Source of the DNA: Holacanthus passer
Taxonomy: Eukaryota; Chordata; Actinopteri; Pomacanthidae
Length of the DNA: 64,000 nucleotides
Direction of reading: 5' to 3'
NCBI GenBank assembly: GCA_025331565.1
Contig: JAFREQ010000014.1
Span: forward strand, 12,636,001-12,700,000
Shown here: positions 1-12,000 of the stretch, one piece after another
Position numbering within the stretch: the stretch's first letter is position 1
Layout of the letters: every line of letters starts with the position of its first letter
Program-made: the position numbers and the translations under genes
The notes under the pieces: model-generated
Told to the model about the DNA's origin: nothing
Database searches by the model: none
The model's input: only the letters and a program-made list of their open reading frames with translations

Positions 1-840
1 GAGGGAGAGACACAAACAGGGACACAGTGCTTAGAACCTCAGGCATGGACAGCATATATGTGAGCATACTGACAAAACAAGCAGGTACTGTGCAAATAGT
101 TAAATCAATAGAACAATCTTTACGCCATTATACAATACTGATAAACAGTACTATATCTCACTGCAGCCTTCACATTTAAAGTCTCATTTCAGAGGCTCTG
201 CACACCCACACAGGTGTTCCCAGTCCTTCCAGCTGAATAGACTTCTCCACAGGCTGACATTAGGCGTTATTGCTGGGAGATGCATCAGGTCACCAAATAT
301 CCTGAACTACTAAGATTCATAGAGGTTCCAATTGTTCCGCCCAAAAAAATTGCAGTAGAGGTGAAGGAGATGTCAATCAAATACTCTGTAAATACCCACA
401 CAGTCTTGAGAAGAGGTCTATTCAGGCAAAATATTTGAAAACACCTGTGTGGGTGGACTGTGGGTGGAAGGGTAGCTTTAAATAGACATAGTTTTCACTG
501 CATTTAACAGCATTGTTCAACAAACTGAACTAAAACAAACGTTTTCCAGTAATGTTGATTTGATATCCATTTACCATTTCAGACAAAACAAGTCAGTCTA
601 ACCAAATCATTCATTCTTTAGATCATCACAATGTGATTCTACTAGGAGAAAACGCACATTTTTAGTCTCACAATGGCAGCTATATATAAATAGATGAATG
701 TTTAACTCCATTTGATGCTTTTAAAAGCTCTTTAACCTCCACCACACCACACCACACCACACACTCTTGTGTGAGTCTAGATTTTTTTCTTTAAAAAAAA
801 AAGGTAATAAGATCTTGGGTACCTCTGCACAGGGTCTTAC
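1..840. other. Intron of nfya, no exon seen
   Basis: This stretch lies downstream (minus-strand sense) of the last nfya exon in the window, so it should be the start of the intron leading to the DNA-binding exons. I find no reading frame on either strand resembling the expected next exon. The only structure is a short ACCAC pentanucleotide repeat at about 741-763 followed by an A-rich run near 791-802. Confidence 0.6.
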
Positions 841-3347
841 CATGACCATTCCACCTGCATTGACCATGTTACCAGAGACGGGCAGGGTGACGGTCACAGT
901 GCCTTGGCCGCTGTTCGTAGTGTTGGTGTTGGCACCCCCTGCCTGTACAATCTGGGCGCCCGCCAAGCTGGCAGCTGGAATTGTGATCATTCCTGCAAAC
1001 AGATCATCATCACAGTTCTTATTCGAAAAGACAACTAAACAGTGCTCCTGTTTATAATGTCTACAAAGGGGAAGGCAAACACAAGAGGCAGGAGAAAACT
1101 GAGCTTACCCTGCTGCAGGACGGTACCATCTGCATTGACAGGCTGGTAGACGATGGTCTGTCCATCAGCTGTCTGTGCCACCTGTTGGCCCTGCACGCTG
1201 ATCTGCTGTCCCTGTGCCACCACGAGAAAGGAGAGAACACACTCAGTAATCTCAGCCGTAATAAGTTGAGTAAATGGTTTTGCCGCTCAACTAGTCAGAA
1301 TTAAACACCTGGTTCTGTCCAGCGGTGATGGCTGTCTGGGGCTGCTGGATGATGATCTGCTGGGGCTGACCCTGCTGGCCCTGGAGCTGGAGAGTCTGAC
1401 CGCCCTGCAGCTGGATCTGACCTGGCTGCACCAGCTGGATCTACACATGGAAATAGTACACAGATTGGGCTCAGTACACTTTTCAATCAGATGATAAATT
1501 CAGCACAATCCAGCTCTGTTTCATTTACATTTAAATGAAGTGACCTCAAACATCTATACAAATATACTGTAAGAAAAATGCTTCTGTTGCTTTTGAAGAG
1601 AAAAGCACAAAAATGGGCCTGCACTGCAAAATCAAAATCAATTTATTGTTATATGAATACACAAGTAAGAAGCATTTGTCAACAGTGACTTGTACAGGAA
1701 CTGATAATTAAATGAAAGCCCAGTCACAATGTGCTTCTCTTACTAAAATATTCCACCCAGTCTATCAATACCATTCCACACAGAACACTATGTCCTAGTA
1801 CAAGATAATGAGGTATATTTGAATACAGATCTCAATCTAATAACTGAGCCTTATCCCTTACCTGCTGTAGTCCCTGGGCTCCAGATACAGGGACCTGCAT
1901 TATGGTTTGACCCTGACCCCCTGACATGGCCTGCACCATGATGGGCTGACCTGATGATGTGATGAGCTGTCCCCCGCTCACCTGGACCATCAGAGGCTGT
2001 CCCTGGACCTAAAGGGAGATGCAGAAAGCTGTTACAGGAGCACTGCACTGTTTATAACCTCAATACCTCTTACGTGTGACCCACGGGGCTGCGAGCAAAT
2101 GATGTCAAATCAGGAACATCCAAGATACCACCTCGTGGTTAAAAGTATTTGATGATTAGCAATCATTCTTTCTGTTCTGGGATGTAAAAACATGAAACCA
2201 TCCCGTTCCTAGTGGATCCAAACTGTAGCCAATGAAATATATTCTTAGCTAATTGTGTCATGAAGTGAGGCCATGATAGTGAAATACAAAACCTCTGTGT
2301 TTATTGGTTTTGTACTTACTGGAACACTGCTGCTGAAGCAAGAGGTTACACGAAGGTAATTTCAACTTGATTTGCTTAAAAGCACATGAGTAGATGAAAT
2401 GCTGCCTTCAAATTAATTTGCATTCACATCTGCAACTTGACAAGCATCAATGGTCCGATTTGCATCCATAAATGAGTGAGTGACCACAATGGACAACTGG
2501 ATGCTTGTACCATAATGACATAATGCCAGAGAGGAGGAACCCACTGACATTTTGCAACAAGACAATGAGAAAAATATAGCAAGATGATGAGAAGTGACAG
2601 CCAGTAATGACTATGGATCCATGCCGATCAATGCTGGTTCTTCTGCTAACTGCAACACAAATCCATATGACTCATATTGTAAATGGCTTTCGTCCTCATC
2701 AGGCAGAACACGGTCTGACTTCCTTTTAAAAGCAAAAGTAGGACACAACTCAGACAAACAGTAGTCTTTTGACAGTCATGAGAGCATAAGCGGAAACCCG
2801 AGGTCAACACACAACACACTGTGCTGAGGAACATGCAGTTCAGGCAGCTGTAAGACATGCTGGGGGAGAGAGGATGAACCAAACAGCACAGAGATGGGTC
2901 ATGAAAAACAGCCCTGGTTGTAAGCATGCAGACTTGTGGGCTGTAGCACTGTCATGACACTGACACAGGGCGGCGGTGACACCACTACCTGGAGTGTCTG
3001 CACCTGCTGGCCTGAGGCCGTCACCACTGGCGCCTCTGTTTGCAGCTGCACAGCCGTCACTGTGCCCTGTGTCTGCAGGCAAGGCAGGACAATACAGTCT
3101 CAGACAGGAAATGGTCAGAAAAATAGACTGGATCTGGAATCTGCTGGATCGCTTTCACTCTTGGTGCCTGTTACCTGTGATCTTACAATGAAGAGCTTAG
3201 CTGTTGATGACATGGCAAACCTTTCTTTATCAAAACCAAATGTATCTGAGTGAATTCAGAGCTCACCTGCTGTTGGATCTGTCCATTGGCAGTCTGCACA
3301 ACTATCTGCTCCCCAGTAGTAGTGGTGGCAGTGGTGTACTGCTCCAT
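841..3347 (-). CDS. nfya: nuclear transcription factor Y subunit alpha, N-terminal exons (partial gene)
   Basis: NF-YA is the sequence-specific subunit of the trimeric NF-Y factor that binds CCAAT boxes in promoters. Six coding exons are visible, in order: 3267-3347, 2989-3072, 1862-2008, 1309-1440, 1109-1211 and 841-992. All are bounded by AG/GT and their phases agree, giving 233 codons. The ATG at 3345-3347 opens with MEQYT, as in vertebrate NF-YA. The rest is the glutamine-rich activation region (blocks GQQVQTLQ, GQPLMVQVSGGQLI, QQIIIQQPQTA, DGQTIVYQPVNADG, MITIPAASLAGAQIV). The conserved C-terminal subunit-interaction and DNA-binding domain is missing because the gene runs off the left edge. 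The 84 nt exon at 2989-3072 encodes the 28 residues that distinguish the long and short mammalian isoforms. A non-coding 5' exon probably lies upstream, towards 4.1 kb. Confidence 0.95.
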
Positions 3348-4070
3348 AGCTTGTTATTGTCACAGTCCTCTCTTGAGACAAAAGACAGACAATTACAGTG
3401 TTAGATACCGTTAGGTTTATATATGCTTGCAGTGTATTTTAGATGAGGCCCAAAACCTTCTGGCCATGCAGAAAAATCAAGGTTGTCTCTCCAATTCAAT
3501 GTTCATTATTATTTAAAAAGAGACAGATTATCGGCCCTTTATATTTTAACTCATCAAGCTAATTTCATCATAATATGTCAAACATTATTTCAGATGTGAT
3601 GTATGAACCCCACACTGGGCGACACAGGCCAGCTGCTGCCTTGTTTCAACGGGGTGTTCTGTTAACAGGATATTTTGGTGAGAGCTAACCAAGCTAGCGC
3701 CAGTTACAGCTAGCTAGCGAAAAAGCGTGGTTAATACCAGAAAGCATTAAACGGAGGCTAATTAACAGCGAAAATGCTAACGTCAGTCTTTAGCTCGACA
3801 TGTTGTTTATTATAGCTGATGATAATTTGCTGGGTAACATTTACAGATGGGTGAACGTTTCTATGATCAGCCACTCCTTTGTTTGAGAGTCGATATTTTA
3901 GCTCTACTAGCTAACGTTAGCTGAGGCTGGTCGACCACCGGAGATCATGTTTCCTCACAGGAGCCAACATGAAGTTATTCGCAGCGCAGCTCGAGACTCA
4001 GCGGCCGAAATCAAACTGCCATTCGAATTTTTTTTTTAGCATTTAGCCGGGTTAGTAATTTGGTTGGTCC
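3348..4070. other. nfya 5' UTR and first-intron region
   Basis: No coding sequence is seen here. The exon carrying the nfya start continues a short way upstream as 5' UTR; I could not fix its acceptor, although a pyrimidine-rich candidate lies near 3370-3380 on the minus strand. The remainder reads as intron. Repeated GCTAGC/GTTAGC-type words occur at 3690-3720 and 3900-3925, which are frequent in fish intergenic DNA. Confidence 0.45.
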
Positions 4071-4560
4071 GTAGCAAACCAATCCGTGCTGACAACTACC
4101 AATGCCTTCAATCGGGTCTCCCTTACCGTGTCTCCGCTGTCCGGTTTCCCTCTGATTGGCTCCAGAACAGCTCGCTGAAGCCCAATCAACAAAGTGAGCG
4201 GACAAAATGGCGCAAATGAAACAAGGGCGCCTGAATACTGGGACAGAGCGGGGTGCAGAGTCAGCGGCGTCCGGCAGGTGTCGCCACCTATATTGCCTGT
4301 CTCCTTTTGACCGCTCCCACGGGATTTATTATTTCTTCTGTTGATCTATGTATGGCATTAGTTGGAAATGAAATTGCACAAGTAGCCGTTTAATCATGCG
4401 ATGGATGATATTTACTGCTACTTTTACTCTACTCTTTGTTCAGGTTCACTTAATAACTGCACCTCCGTGCCGGTAGGTGGCAGTGCCGCGCCGTCTTTAC
4501 GCTGCGACAGTGATGTTTGCGGAAGTGACTCCACGAATTCGAAGTGAAGGTGGCTCATCT
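4070..4560. promoter_or_regulatory. shared divergent promoter of nfya (-) and ngrn (+)
   Basis: This is the interval between two head-to-head genes. CCAAT boxes are visible at 4079-4083 (CCAAT), 4155-4159 (inverted, ATTGG) and 4182-4186 (CCAAT), spaced over about 105 bp on the nfya side. A GCGGAAGTG ETS/GABP-type site lies at 4519-4527, just upstream of ngrn. GABP sites are typical of nuclear genes for mitochondrial proteins. No TATA box is evident. Start sites are inferred, not seen. The CCAAT boxes would let NF-Y act on its own gene; that is inference from motif and position. Confidence 0.55.
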
Positions 4561-4667
4561 GTTGTAAAATAGTAGATAGTTTGACTGCTAATTGCGTGTT
4601 TCAGTTAATTTGTGTCGGTGAACATCATCTTTGGCAAAACAAGCGCATGATATTGGTTCATGAGAGC

Positions 4668-5813
4668 ATGGCCCGAGCTCTCCTGTCCTTCTCCAGGCTT
4701 CGTGCTCTATCATGGATCCCCTCAGCCTCCATCAACAGCTCTCGATTTGCAAGCAGAGGTGCCTCCAAGGGATGGATGGGAAAGAACCATGTGGACAGAG
4801 ACACAGTGTCAAACAGAGTTTCAAGACGAAACCATAAGATGTCTGAGGAAGAACTTGGACCGGAGGACACGGAGGATGTAGAAGACAAGCTCCAGGCCTT
4901 AGTTGAGTAAGTGTCGACAAGAGTAATCAGACATTATTCTAGTGTGAAAAATGATGATGCAATGCTTTGTCTTTACAATCGACGGAGAATTGAACCACCT
5001 CCCCCATGTTTTTCAGTGAGGGGAAAAGGAGACAGAGAACTGTCAAGTATCATATGCTGAGAAGGCAAATGACACAATCAGGAGCTCCACTGAGGAAGCT
5101 AACCTGGGATGCTATTGAGCAGATCAGGTGAGGAACTTTCTTATCTCAACCACACACACAATAAGTAGCTTTTGTGTTTTCACAGTAAATGCATATATCA
5201 CGTTTAAAAAATGAAATGCTACTCAATTTTCAGATATCTGAAGCAAGAGCAACCACATGAGTGGACAGTGGAGCGGCTGGCTGAGGGCTACTCTGTCACC
5301 CCTGATGTCATCCTGAGAGTCCTCAGGAGCAAGTTTGTTCCCCCTTCTGAGAGAAAAGTCAAGCAGGATGCTAAAGTAATGGCTGGCCTCAGTCAGCAGG
5401 TGCTGCCTTCAGGTGCTGGGACGGGGCAGGACAGGCTGAAGCTGCATGGAAACCGCACACCAGCTGCACTCCCACCTGGAAGTAGAGATGGTGCAGTGGT
5501 GCCTGCGGCTGATCAGACTTTGATGCTGCGAGGTGAAGGCTCAGGATCTCTGGCTAATCGTGGTGCCCCTGTTACTGCTCTGCCCACCTACCCCAGAGCT
5601 GGTTTTAGTAAAGATGCCTCCATGACAAGCTCAACAGAAGAGGACAGCTCCACTAACACAAATCCTACAGAGGAGGATGAGGAAAGCTGGGATGGAGGAG
5701 TGATGACAGAAGAAGAACTGCAGGACTTTATAGAAATGAAAAGGCCCTCCCCTGTGGTGCAAGTTGGAAAAGACTTCTTTGATGCAGAGGGCAATTTTTT
5801 GTATAGAATCTGA
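4668..5813 (+). CDS. ngrn: neugrin, mitochondrial 16S rRNA-associated factor
   Basis: Neugrin belongs to the mitochondrial pseudouridine-synthase/RCC1L module that stabilises 16S rRNA and so supports intramitochondrial translation. Three coding exons: 4668-4906, 5017-5127 and 5234-5813, total 930 nt, 309 residues plus stop. The phases join cleanly. The chosen ATG (4668) opens MARALLSFSRLRAL, rich in R, S and L and free of acid residues, as expected for a mitochondrial presequence. An in-frame ATG at 4647 is less likely. The conserved core is in exons 2-3 (RQMTQSGAP, LTWDAIEQIRYL, RLAEGYSVTPDVILRVL, SKFVP). The C terminus FFDAEGNFLYRI matches the family's invariant ending. Length is close to the human protein (291). 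The middle of exon 3 is low-complexity and acidic (EEDEESWDGG). Confidence 0.95.
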
Positions 5814-8800
5814 GGACTTCATGTGTTAAACTGTTGGCTACACACATATCATTGTAACACTTGACAATAATCTGCACAATGACTTTCTGAGCAGATTATT
5901 ATAGTGCAGACTAAACTGAAAAAAAAGTTTCTGCATTAATTTATTTCAGTGGTGGAATGTAACAAGTACACTTACTCAGGTACTGTATGTCAGTGCCAAT
6001 GTAAGTACATTTTACTTAAGTATTTACTTTTTAAGCCACTTTCTGCTTCCACTCCTATATTTCAGAGGGAAATATTGCACATTTTCCATCACTAAACTTT
6101 TTGCACACAAAACATACTTCGTGCTTACAAAATGTGATGCTTTGTTAGAAATTAAACTACCCAGCAGCAAATGCAGCTGAAACAGACCTGGCAACTCTTT
6201 TCATTCAAGTAATTTTTCAAGCTAAAATGTTTAATGATTCCAGCCTCTCAAATGTGAAGATTTGTTTATTTTTCTCTTAATGCAGAATATTTTTACACTG
6301 TGGTATTAGTGGTAAGTAAAGTTTCTGAATACGTCCTCAACCACTGTTTCATTTCAACATTTGCTTCCACATGTATTTATTTGTTGATATCTGTATTTAT
6401 TCACTTAACTTCCATACATGTGCAGTACATTCAGGAATAAGTATAGAAATAGGTAAACATAACACAGGAATGAAATTCAAAATAAATTGTGAAATGACGC
6501 AGAGTATCTTATCCTGCTCGCAGCCACTGTCCTACAAATATGTTTTTTGGAAACTGACATCTTTGTAAAATGTGTGAAAATGTCACTGAGTGATGGCTGA
6601 CAGGCTGCAAGGGAGACCACTATGCTAACTATGTTAGCCATCCACAATGAAGTATTTTTCTATTCTATTTTTATTTTGCTCAGGGCTTAATTTTCTCTCC
6701 TATTTTTTACATTGCTCTTAGTAAGAAATAATAATCAGGTGACAAAAATAGAGGAACATATGAATTTATTGTCAAACCCAAAGAAAATTGCCTCAAATAT
6801 ACAGAAGAGAAACATAGCAGATACAAAGATGTAACCTTGTATATTTACAGAACCATCACAATGACTTATTCATTTATACAGCAGTTTTAAACTGTAAGAA
6901 AAATGTGTTACCTTCACTCAATGCAATAAAGCATCATTAAATAAGAACTCACCAAGTGTCTCCCAGTGTAAAGCAGCTACATAATAACCCTGTATTCACT
7001 CTCTGTGTGTTTTTATTTAAGTTGACTCTCTTGTCAAAGTATCACAGCCAGAATTTAGTCTCGTGCCAAGACATGAAAGAGAGAATAACCAGGTCATTGT
7101 AGGCTATTTTCTTCACAAAGCTCTGTGGATTTAAATATTATTCACAGTTAACATGCAGTTCAACGGGAGCTCAATTCCAATTCCTTTACTGCTCAAGAAT
7201 TCATCTTCGGCAACAAGTGCAACTTAGGGGTGTCAGTGACATACTGGATGAAACAGGTTGCACATGATATAAATAATGACCAGTAAATAGACGCTGGCCA
7301 CACATTGGGAGGGCCTCACATCATATCTTCACACCAGGCACTTGTATAACCACATCCAATTTACTGCACTCTGAACCTGCTAGACACAAATAAATAAAAC
7401 CTGTATGACAGCAACATATTTAACACAAGACAGACAAATATTTGTGCAACAAATGTTCAAAAGAAAAAAAAATTATAAGATGTGAGTGATGAGACAGTAG
7501 TCTTAGGATGATTATAGAGAAAAAACAGTAGTTCACTGTAAAAGACAATAATGAGAAACTTTCAATAACCCAGTTATTTTAGAGAATTTGCCACCTCAGA
7601 TGCAAATACCAATAAAAAAATGTCTTGCACAGTGTTGCAGCTTATACAACCATGTCTGTTAATTCTTCTAATAGGCTACAGTGTTAATTATACTATACAA
7701 CATTTACATATTTGAATTGTTTTTCGCATCGCTCCTGTGCTCCTGCCGCCAAATTATATTGATGTATTCATCTGAATCGGATGTAAAAAATATCTGTAGA
7801 TATTTACTATCAAAATTATTTCTGTAATTTCTTAATGTCTTCGAACCACAATTTGTCATTTGTTGCACGAGTTCAAAAGTTCGTTAGTACAAAAACTGCT
7901 CAAATGATTATAGACACGACTATATGACTACAGTGATTATTACAGTCTTATCATGTTAATCATTAGGTCACACTTAGGAAAAAGGTTCAACTACAAACTC
8001 TAAGCATACAAAAGACCTTGTGCTTTAGGCAGTTAGAACCGCAGACATCAATTTTTGAATGAATCCTGTCTTGAAACAGATACACTTTACCATCCTATAC
8101 ACTGACGCGTAATGTGTTTCACGCAATCACATCTCTTTTCATCAAACTCAGCAACTGGATACATCAGAGATATCGTGCCAATAGAATTATTTAATGTGCA
8201 TGGACAAGATACTGAATCTAAACATGTTATTGCTATGAACCAAATGCAAATGGATTTTTCCACTTGCATCTTATTACTTCAACCATGGATCTCAGTGCCA
8301 TGGAAGTATGCAGGCTTGTATTCCAAATACAGAGTACATCAGGGGATTTCAGAAATCAGTGCCCAGAGAGGAGGAGGCTAAAAACCTAAAATTACTTATT
8401 ACATACTCTTGGCCATCTGTGGGCACACTTTTTGACCAACAAATACTTAATTAAAAGTAGGGATTAAGACTCAAAGAGTTATTAACCAGCCACCAACAGC
8501 AACCTTTTTAACAGCAACCAAACCGATACCACATCGAAAAATGGCAAAGAAAAACTGGTTTATGTACAAGTGCATGAGAAAAAGGACACAGATCTTCAAC
8601 AGAAGTGAGAAGTATTTCCAGGAGCACTCCCATGTGACGGGAGAGACAGGACCCATAATGCAATGGTGTTGGATTTATACAACTAGCTTTGCTTCAAAAC
8701 CCATAACTCCAACTCTGTCAGCAGCTCAAATGACTGCATCAGTTCTTCTTTTCCCCCTAAAATAAATTAGATTCAAACTCAATCAACAGAATCAATAACT

Positions 8801-9034
8801 GAAGCACAACACTACAAGACCTCCTTCATAGTTCTCCTCTACTGTGACATTAGTCCCAGGAAGCCTCCATACATTCATTATACTTCATAGATGACAGCAG
8901 ATTGATGCAGACTCTTTGTCTGGTAGCTGAGGCCAATGTTCATACTAGAAGGTGAAAGGAAGAAGTAGCTGGAGACAAAAGAGTGACAGGAACAGTAGCC
9001 GGCCACTGGGTGAACTGCAAACCTGTTGTGCCTG
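5814..9034. other. convergent 3' UTRs of ngrn (+) and sort1 (-)
   Basis: No protein-coding exon is seen in this 3.2 kb between two stop codons that face each other. A plus-strand AATAAA at 6481-6486 could end ngrn. A minus-strand AATAAA (TTTATT at 6765-6770) could end sort1, implying a sort1 3' UTR of about 2.3 kb. This is AT-rich, with no long open frame. The human gene also has a long 3' UTR, but these exact ends are inferred from the signals alone. An interspersed repeat sits at about 5947-6122. Confidence 0.5.
5947..6122. repeat. fragment of a common teleost interspersed repeat (CAGTGGTGGAA terminus)
   Basis: The block begins CAGTGGTGGAATGTAACAAG and runs through stretches alternating AGTACA, TTACTTAAG and AGTATTTAC, then a CCACT...TTTCAGAGGGAAATATTG segment. 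This composition is recognisable from very many copies in percomorph genomes. The matching right terminus is not found, so the copy looks truncated. The family is probably a non-autonomous DNA transposon. A related element with both ends is at 49868-50220. Confidence 0.6.
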
Positions 9035-12000
9035 CTATTCAAGCAGGTCCTGTGTAAAGAGAAGGAAAAAGATACTGATGAAGACAGAACCAACACAAGT
9101 GAGCAAACAAAGAAACCATTATGGTTATGTTTACACATACGCCTGACCTAGTTAGAGGTGAATTCATATTAATGTCATAACTCTGTAGCAATAATGTAAA
9201 ATGGAAGAATTACTATTGTATCTAAAACCTGTTTCACTTTTGAGAAAATCATATGTGACAAACAGCACGTAGACAAGCAGAGAGTCTTGATTCTGACTGA
9301 TTATCCGGGATCATGAATCGGCAGATATTAGGTTATCAAAGGTATTATGGTATCTGCGAATATGTCAGCTGATCAGTAACAAACTGCAGTAAAGAAATTA
9401 CAAACATTTGCTTGAAGTAATTAAGAAAGTGTCATTACATAGTTTGTCCACCAGGGAGCACTGAAAAATTTGGTTTTCAATAACTACTGGTCACAATTAA
9501 AAAGCACATTTAAGGCATTCTAATCAAGTGTTTGTCTATACTATGTGTTTATTATGTTCTTCTGTTCCCTATACCATTACCTCTTATATAAGACAGACCT
9601 GTACAGGAGGTGTGCACAGTGTATGGCTCACAAACAGGGTGATAAATAAGTCCCATGACATGCAAATGTTTTTTTGTGGTTTTTTTAGATGAATAAAACT
9701 AAGTAAAGCATCGCCCCCCTCGTCCTAACTACCAACACTACATCTGTACTAAAATGACAATATGGTGTCCACTGCTGACAACATCTGAATATTTCTAGAT
9801 ATGATTTAACATTATCAAGTTATTTGTTGATTGCACTGCAAAAAAATGGCCCAGTCCTGGGATACCTATGTTTCTATCTTAGTCTGTGTATGAGGAAAAA
9901 ACAGGTATCCACTGTACCTCATCTGAGTCGTCATGAAACTCGATCTTGCCATTTTGAGTGTGGTTGGTCTCCAGCGGGTCGTCCATCCCCTCAGCGGCAT
10001 TGTCCTCAACATGCTGCTGCAGCACCGAGTACCTGTGAACCAAGAACCTGTAGGGCACATTCAAAACACGGTCAGTTCACTTAAAATCATGTGAAAACAA
10101 TGACAAACACATACAACATCTAAAACACAGTAAAAGATAAGGACATGTTCTCCTGTTGACTTTGGTTATGAACTAGACTATACGTGTGTGGACGAATACA
10201 CTAACCTGCCACCACAGACATATTTCTTGACGAAGACAACTCCTGCTGCAATGCTCAGCAGCATAACGATGATTACTGTTATCACAATGGGTACGGACTT
10301 GGAGGAGCGACTGTCTGTCTGTAAAAGTAACAGCAGACAATAGATTAAATATTAAGAAACAATGTCAGTACAAGAACAGTTAAACAGTAGGTAATCACAC
10401 AGCATGAATAAGAAGTCTTAGTATACAAGAGGTACTGACCAGAAGTTGTGGGCTCAACAGGTCGCTCACACACCTCTTACTGAGATCGATCTCTTTACGC
10501 TCAGGCATCTCTCCTCCTTCACATTTATCTCCAGGGATTTTCCTGTAGCTGTGAACCAAAGACACATTGGTGATTTCACGATCACTCAATAAAGAGTGAA
10601 TGACAGTTAGTTGGTGGTTTGCACATAGTGTTGACTAAGACACAGATTTTGATTAATTTTCCGTAAACAGACAAAACAGTAAAATCATGTATTTTGGAGC
10701 CCAGTTGGCTTCAAATAGCAAATATTCAAACAAATTTTTTACATCTTAAGAGATTTTTAAAAACACTTGTTTTGGCTCCAACAAATGTTAAAATCACCAT
10801 CTCTTTCAAATGCATCTTTTTCAAATGAGTCGAGAACAGTTCGTAATTGGCACACTAAGTGAGTAATTTATTCATTATCACAACTACCTACATATAAATT
10901 CATCTGAAACCTTGCTCTACCTACTACACACAATGGTTTAACTGAATATTCATAACCTTCTGTGTAACAATTATTAATTTTCTGATTAGTCAGTAAATGT
11001 GCAGTGAGGCAAACACGACAAACCTTTGCATTTTTGGTCAGTATTCACTCTTCCTCATTGAAAACATGAGACTCACTCTCACCCTGATCTGTTTCCTCTC
11101 ACTCATCTCTGCATGACAATTACTTCCTTATTCTCATCACTCCGAGAAACACTGAGGACAACCCTCTGTCACTCTCTTTACCATGAAATGTGGCAGTAGT
11201 GATGGTGCACAAAAGTGTTTTACACTTTCTTTTATATGTAGTATGATGATTTTGATGCTGTAAATAGATAAAGATATTCAATAGTATTTCTGCAAAACGA
11301 ACCCTTTATTACTATCTCTACTCAGACTGACGCTGACTGGACAATTACAGACAAGTTAAAGCAAAGGATTCAGTGCTACTTGCTACATCTTGTGAAAAAT
11401 ACACTGCCTGTTAATGGGATAGTAGTATTTTCATTCATATGCTGGTGTTAAATAATAAATTAGTGTTAAACCAACCATAGTGACGAAAAGAGATTTGGAC
11501 TTTGAGGCTGAAGCTGGAGCCTTACCCACTAGTCTGCAGTTGCTCCTCTTTGCCGTGCAGACAGAACTCCAACACTTTGCCTTTCAGGTCCGGCTGCTCC
11601 ACACACTCCGAGCTGTTCTCTTTACGGTAGTATCCAAAGTCACTGCAAAGACGCCGAGACGGTGAGCAAGGGTGAAGACATAACATACATTCACTATTGC
11701 CTCTGTAAATGACCAATCGTTTGGCTCAGTAATTTTTGATTTTTGATCTTTGTTGGAAGACACAATTAATTTCTACTAAAAATTCTAATACAGGATACTT
11801 TTGTACTTCTCTTCCATGCCAGTTTGGCATCATTAATGTGGACCGAGTAAATGTTTAGTTCGAGCTCCAGTGTCAGATTTTGAAGTTAATTACATTTAAA
11901 TGAGTAACCTTTATACCTCAGTTGAAGTAAATCTTTACAAAAATAATTTTAATTTCAAAAAAGCAATTATCCAGTTAGCCACACACCACACTTCTCCTGG

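Noticed and set aside
1620..1690. AAAATCAAAATCAATTTATT, resembling a LINE tail in the nfya intron
   Set aside because: Only the short tail-like word is present, with no body or flanking duplication. Too little to call.
4011..4205. Minus-strand frame overlapping the nfya/ngrn promoter
   Set aside because: No homology recognised and it spans the CCAAT boxes. Treated as 5' UTR/promoter sequence.
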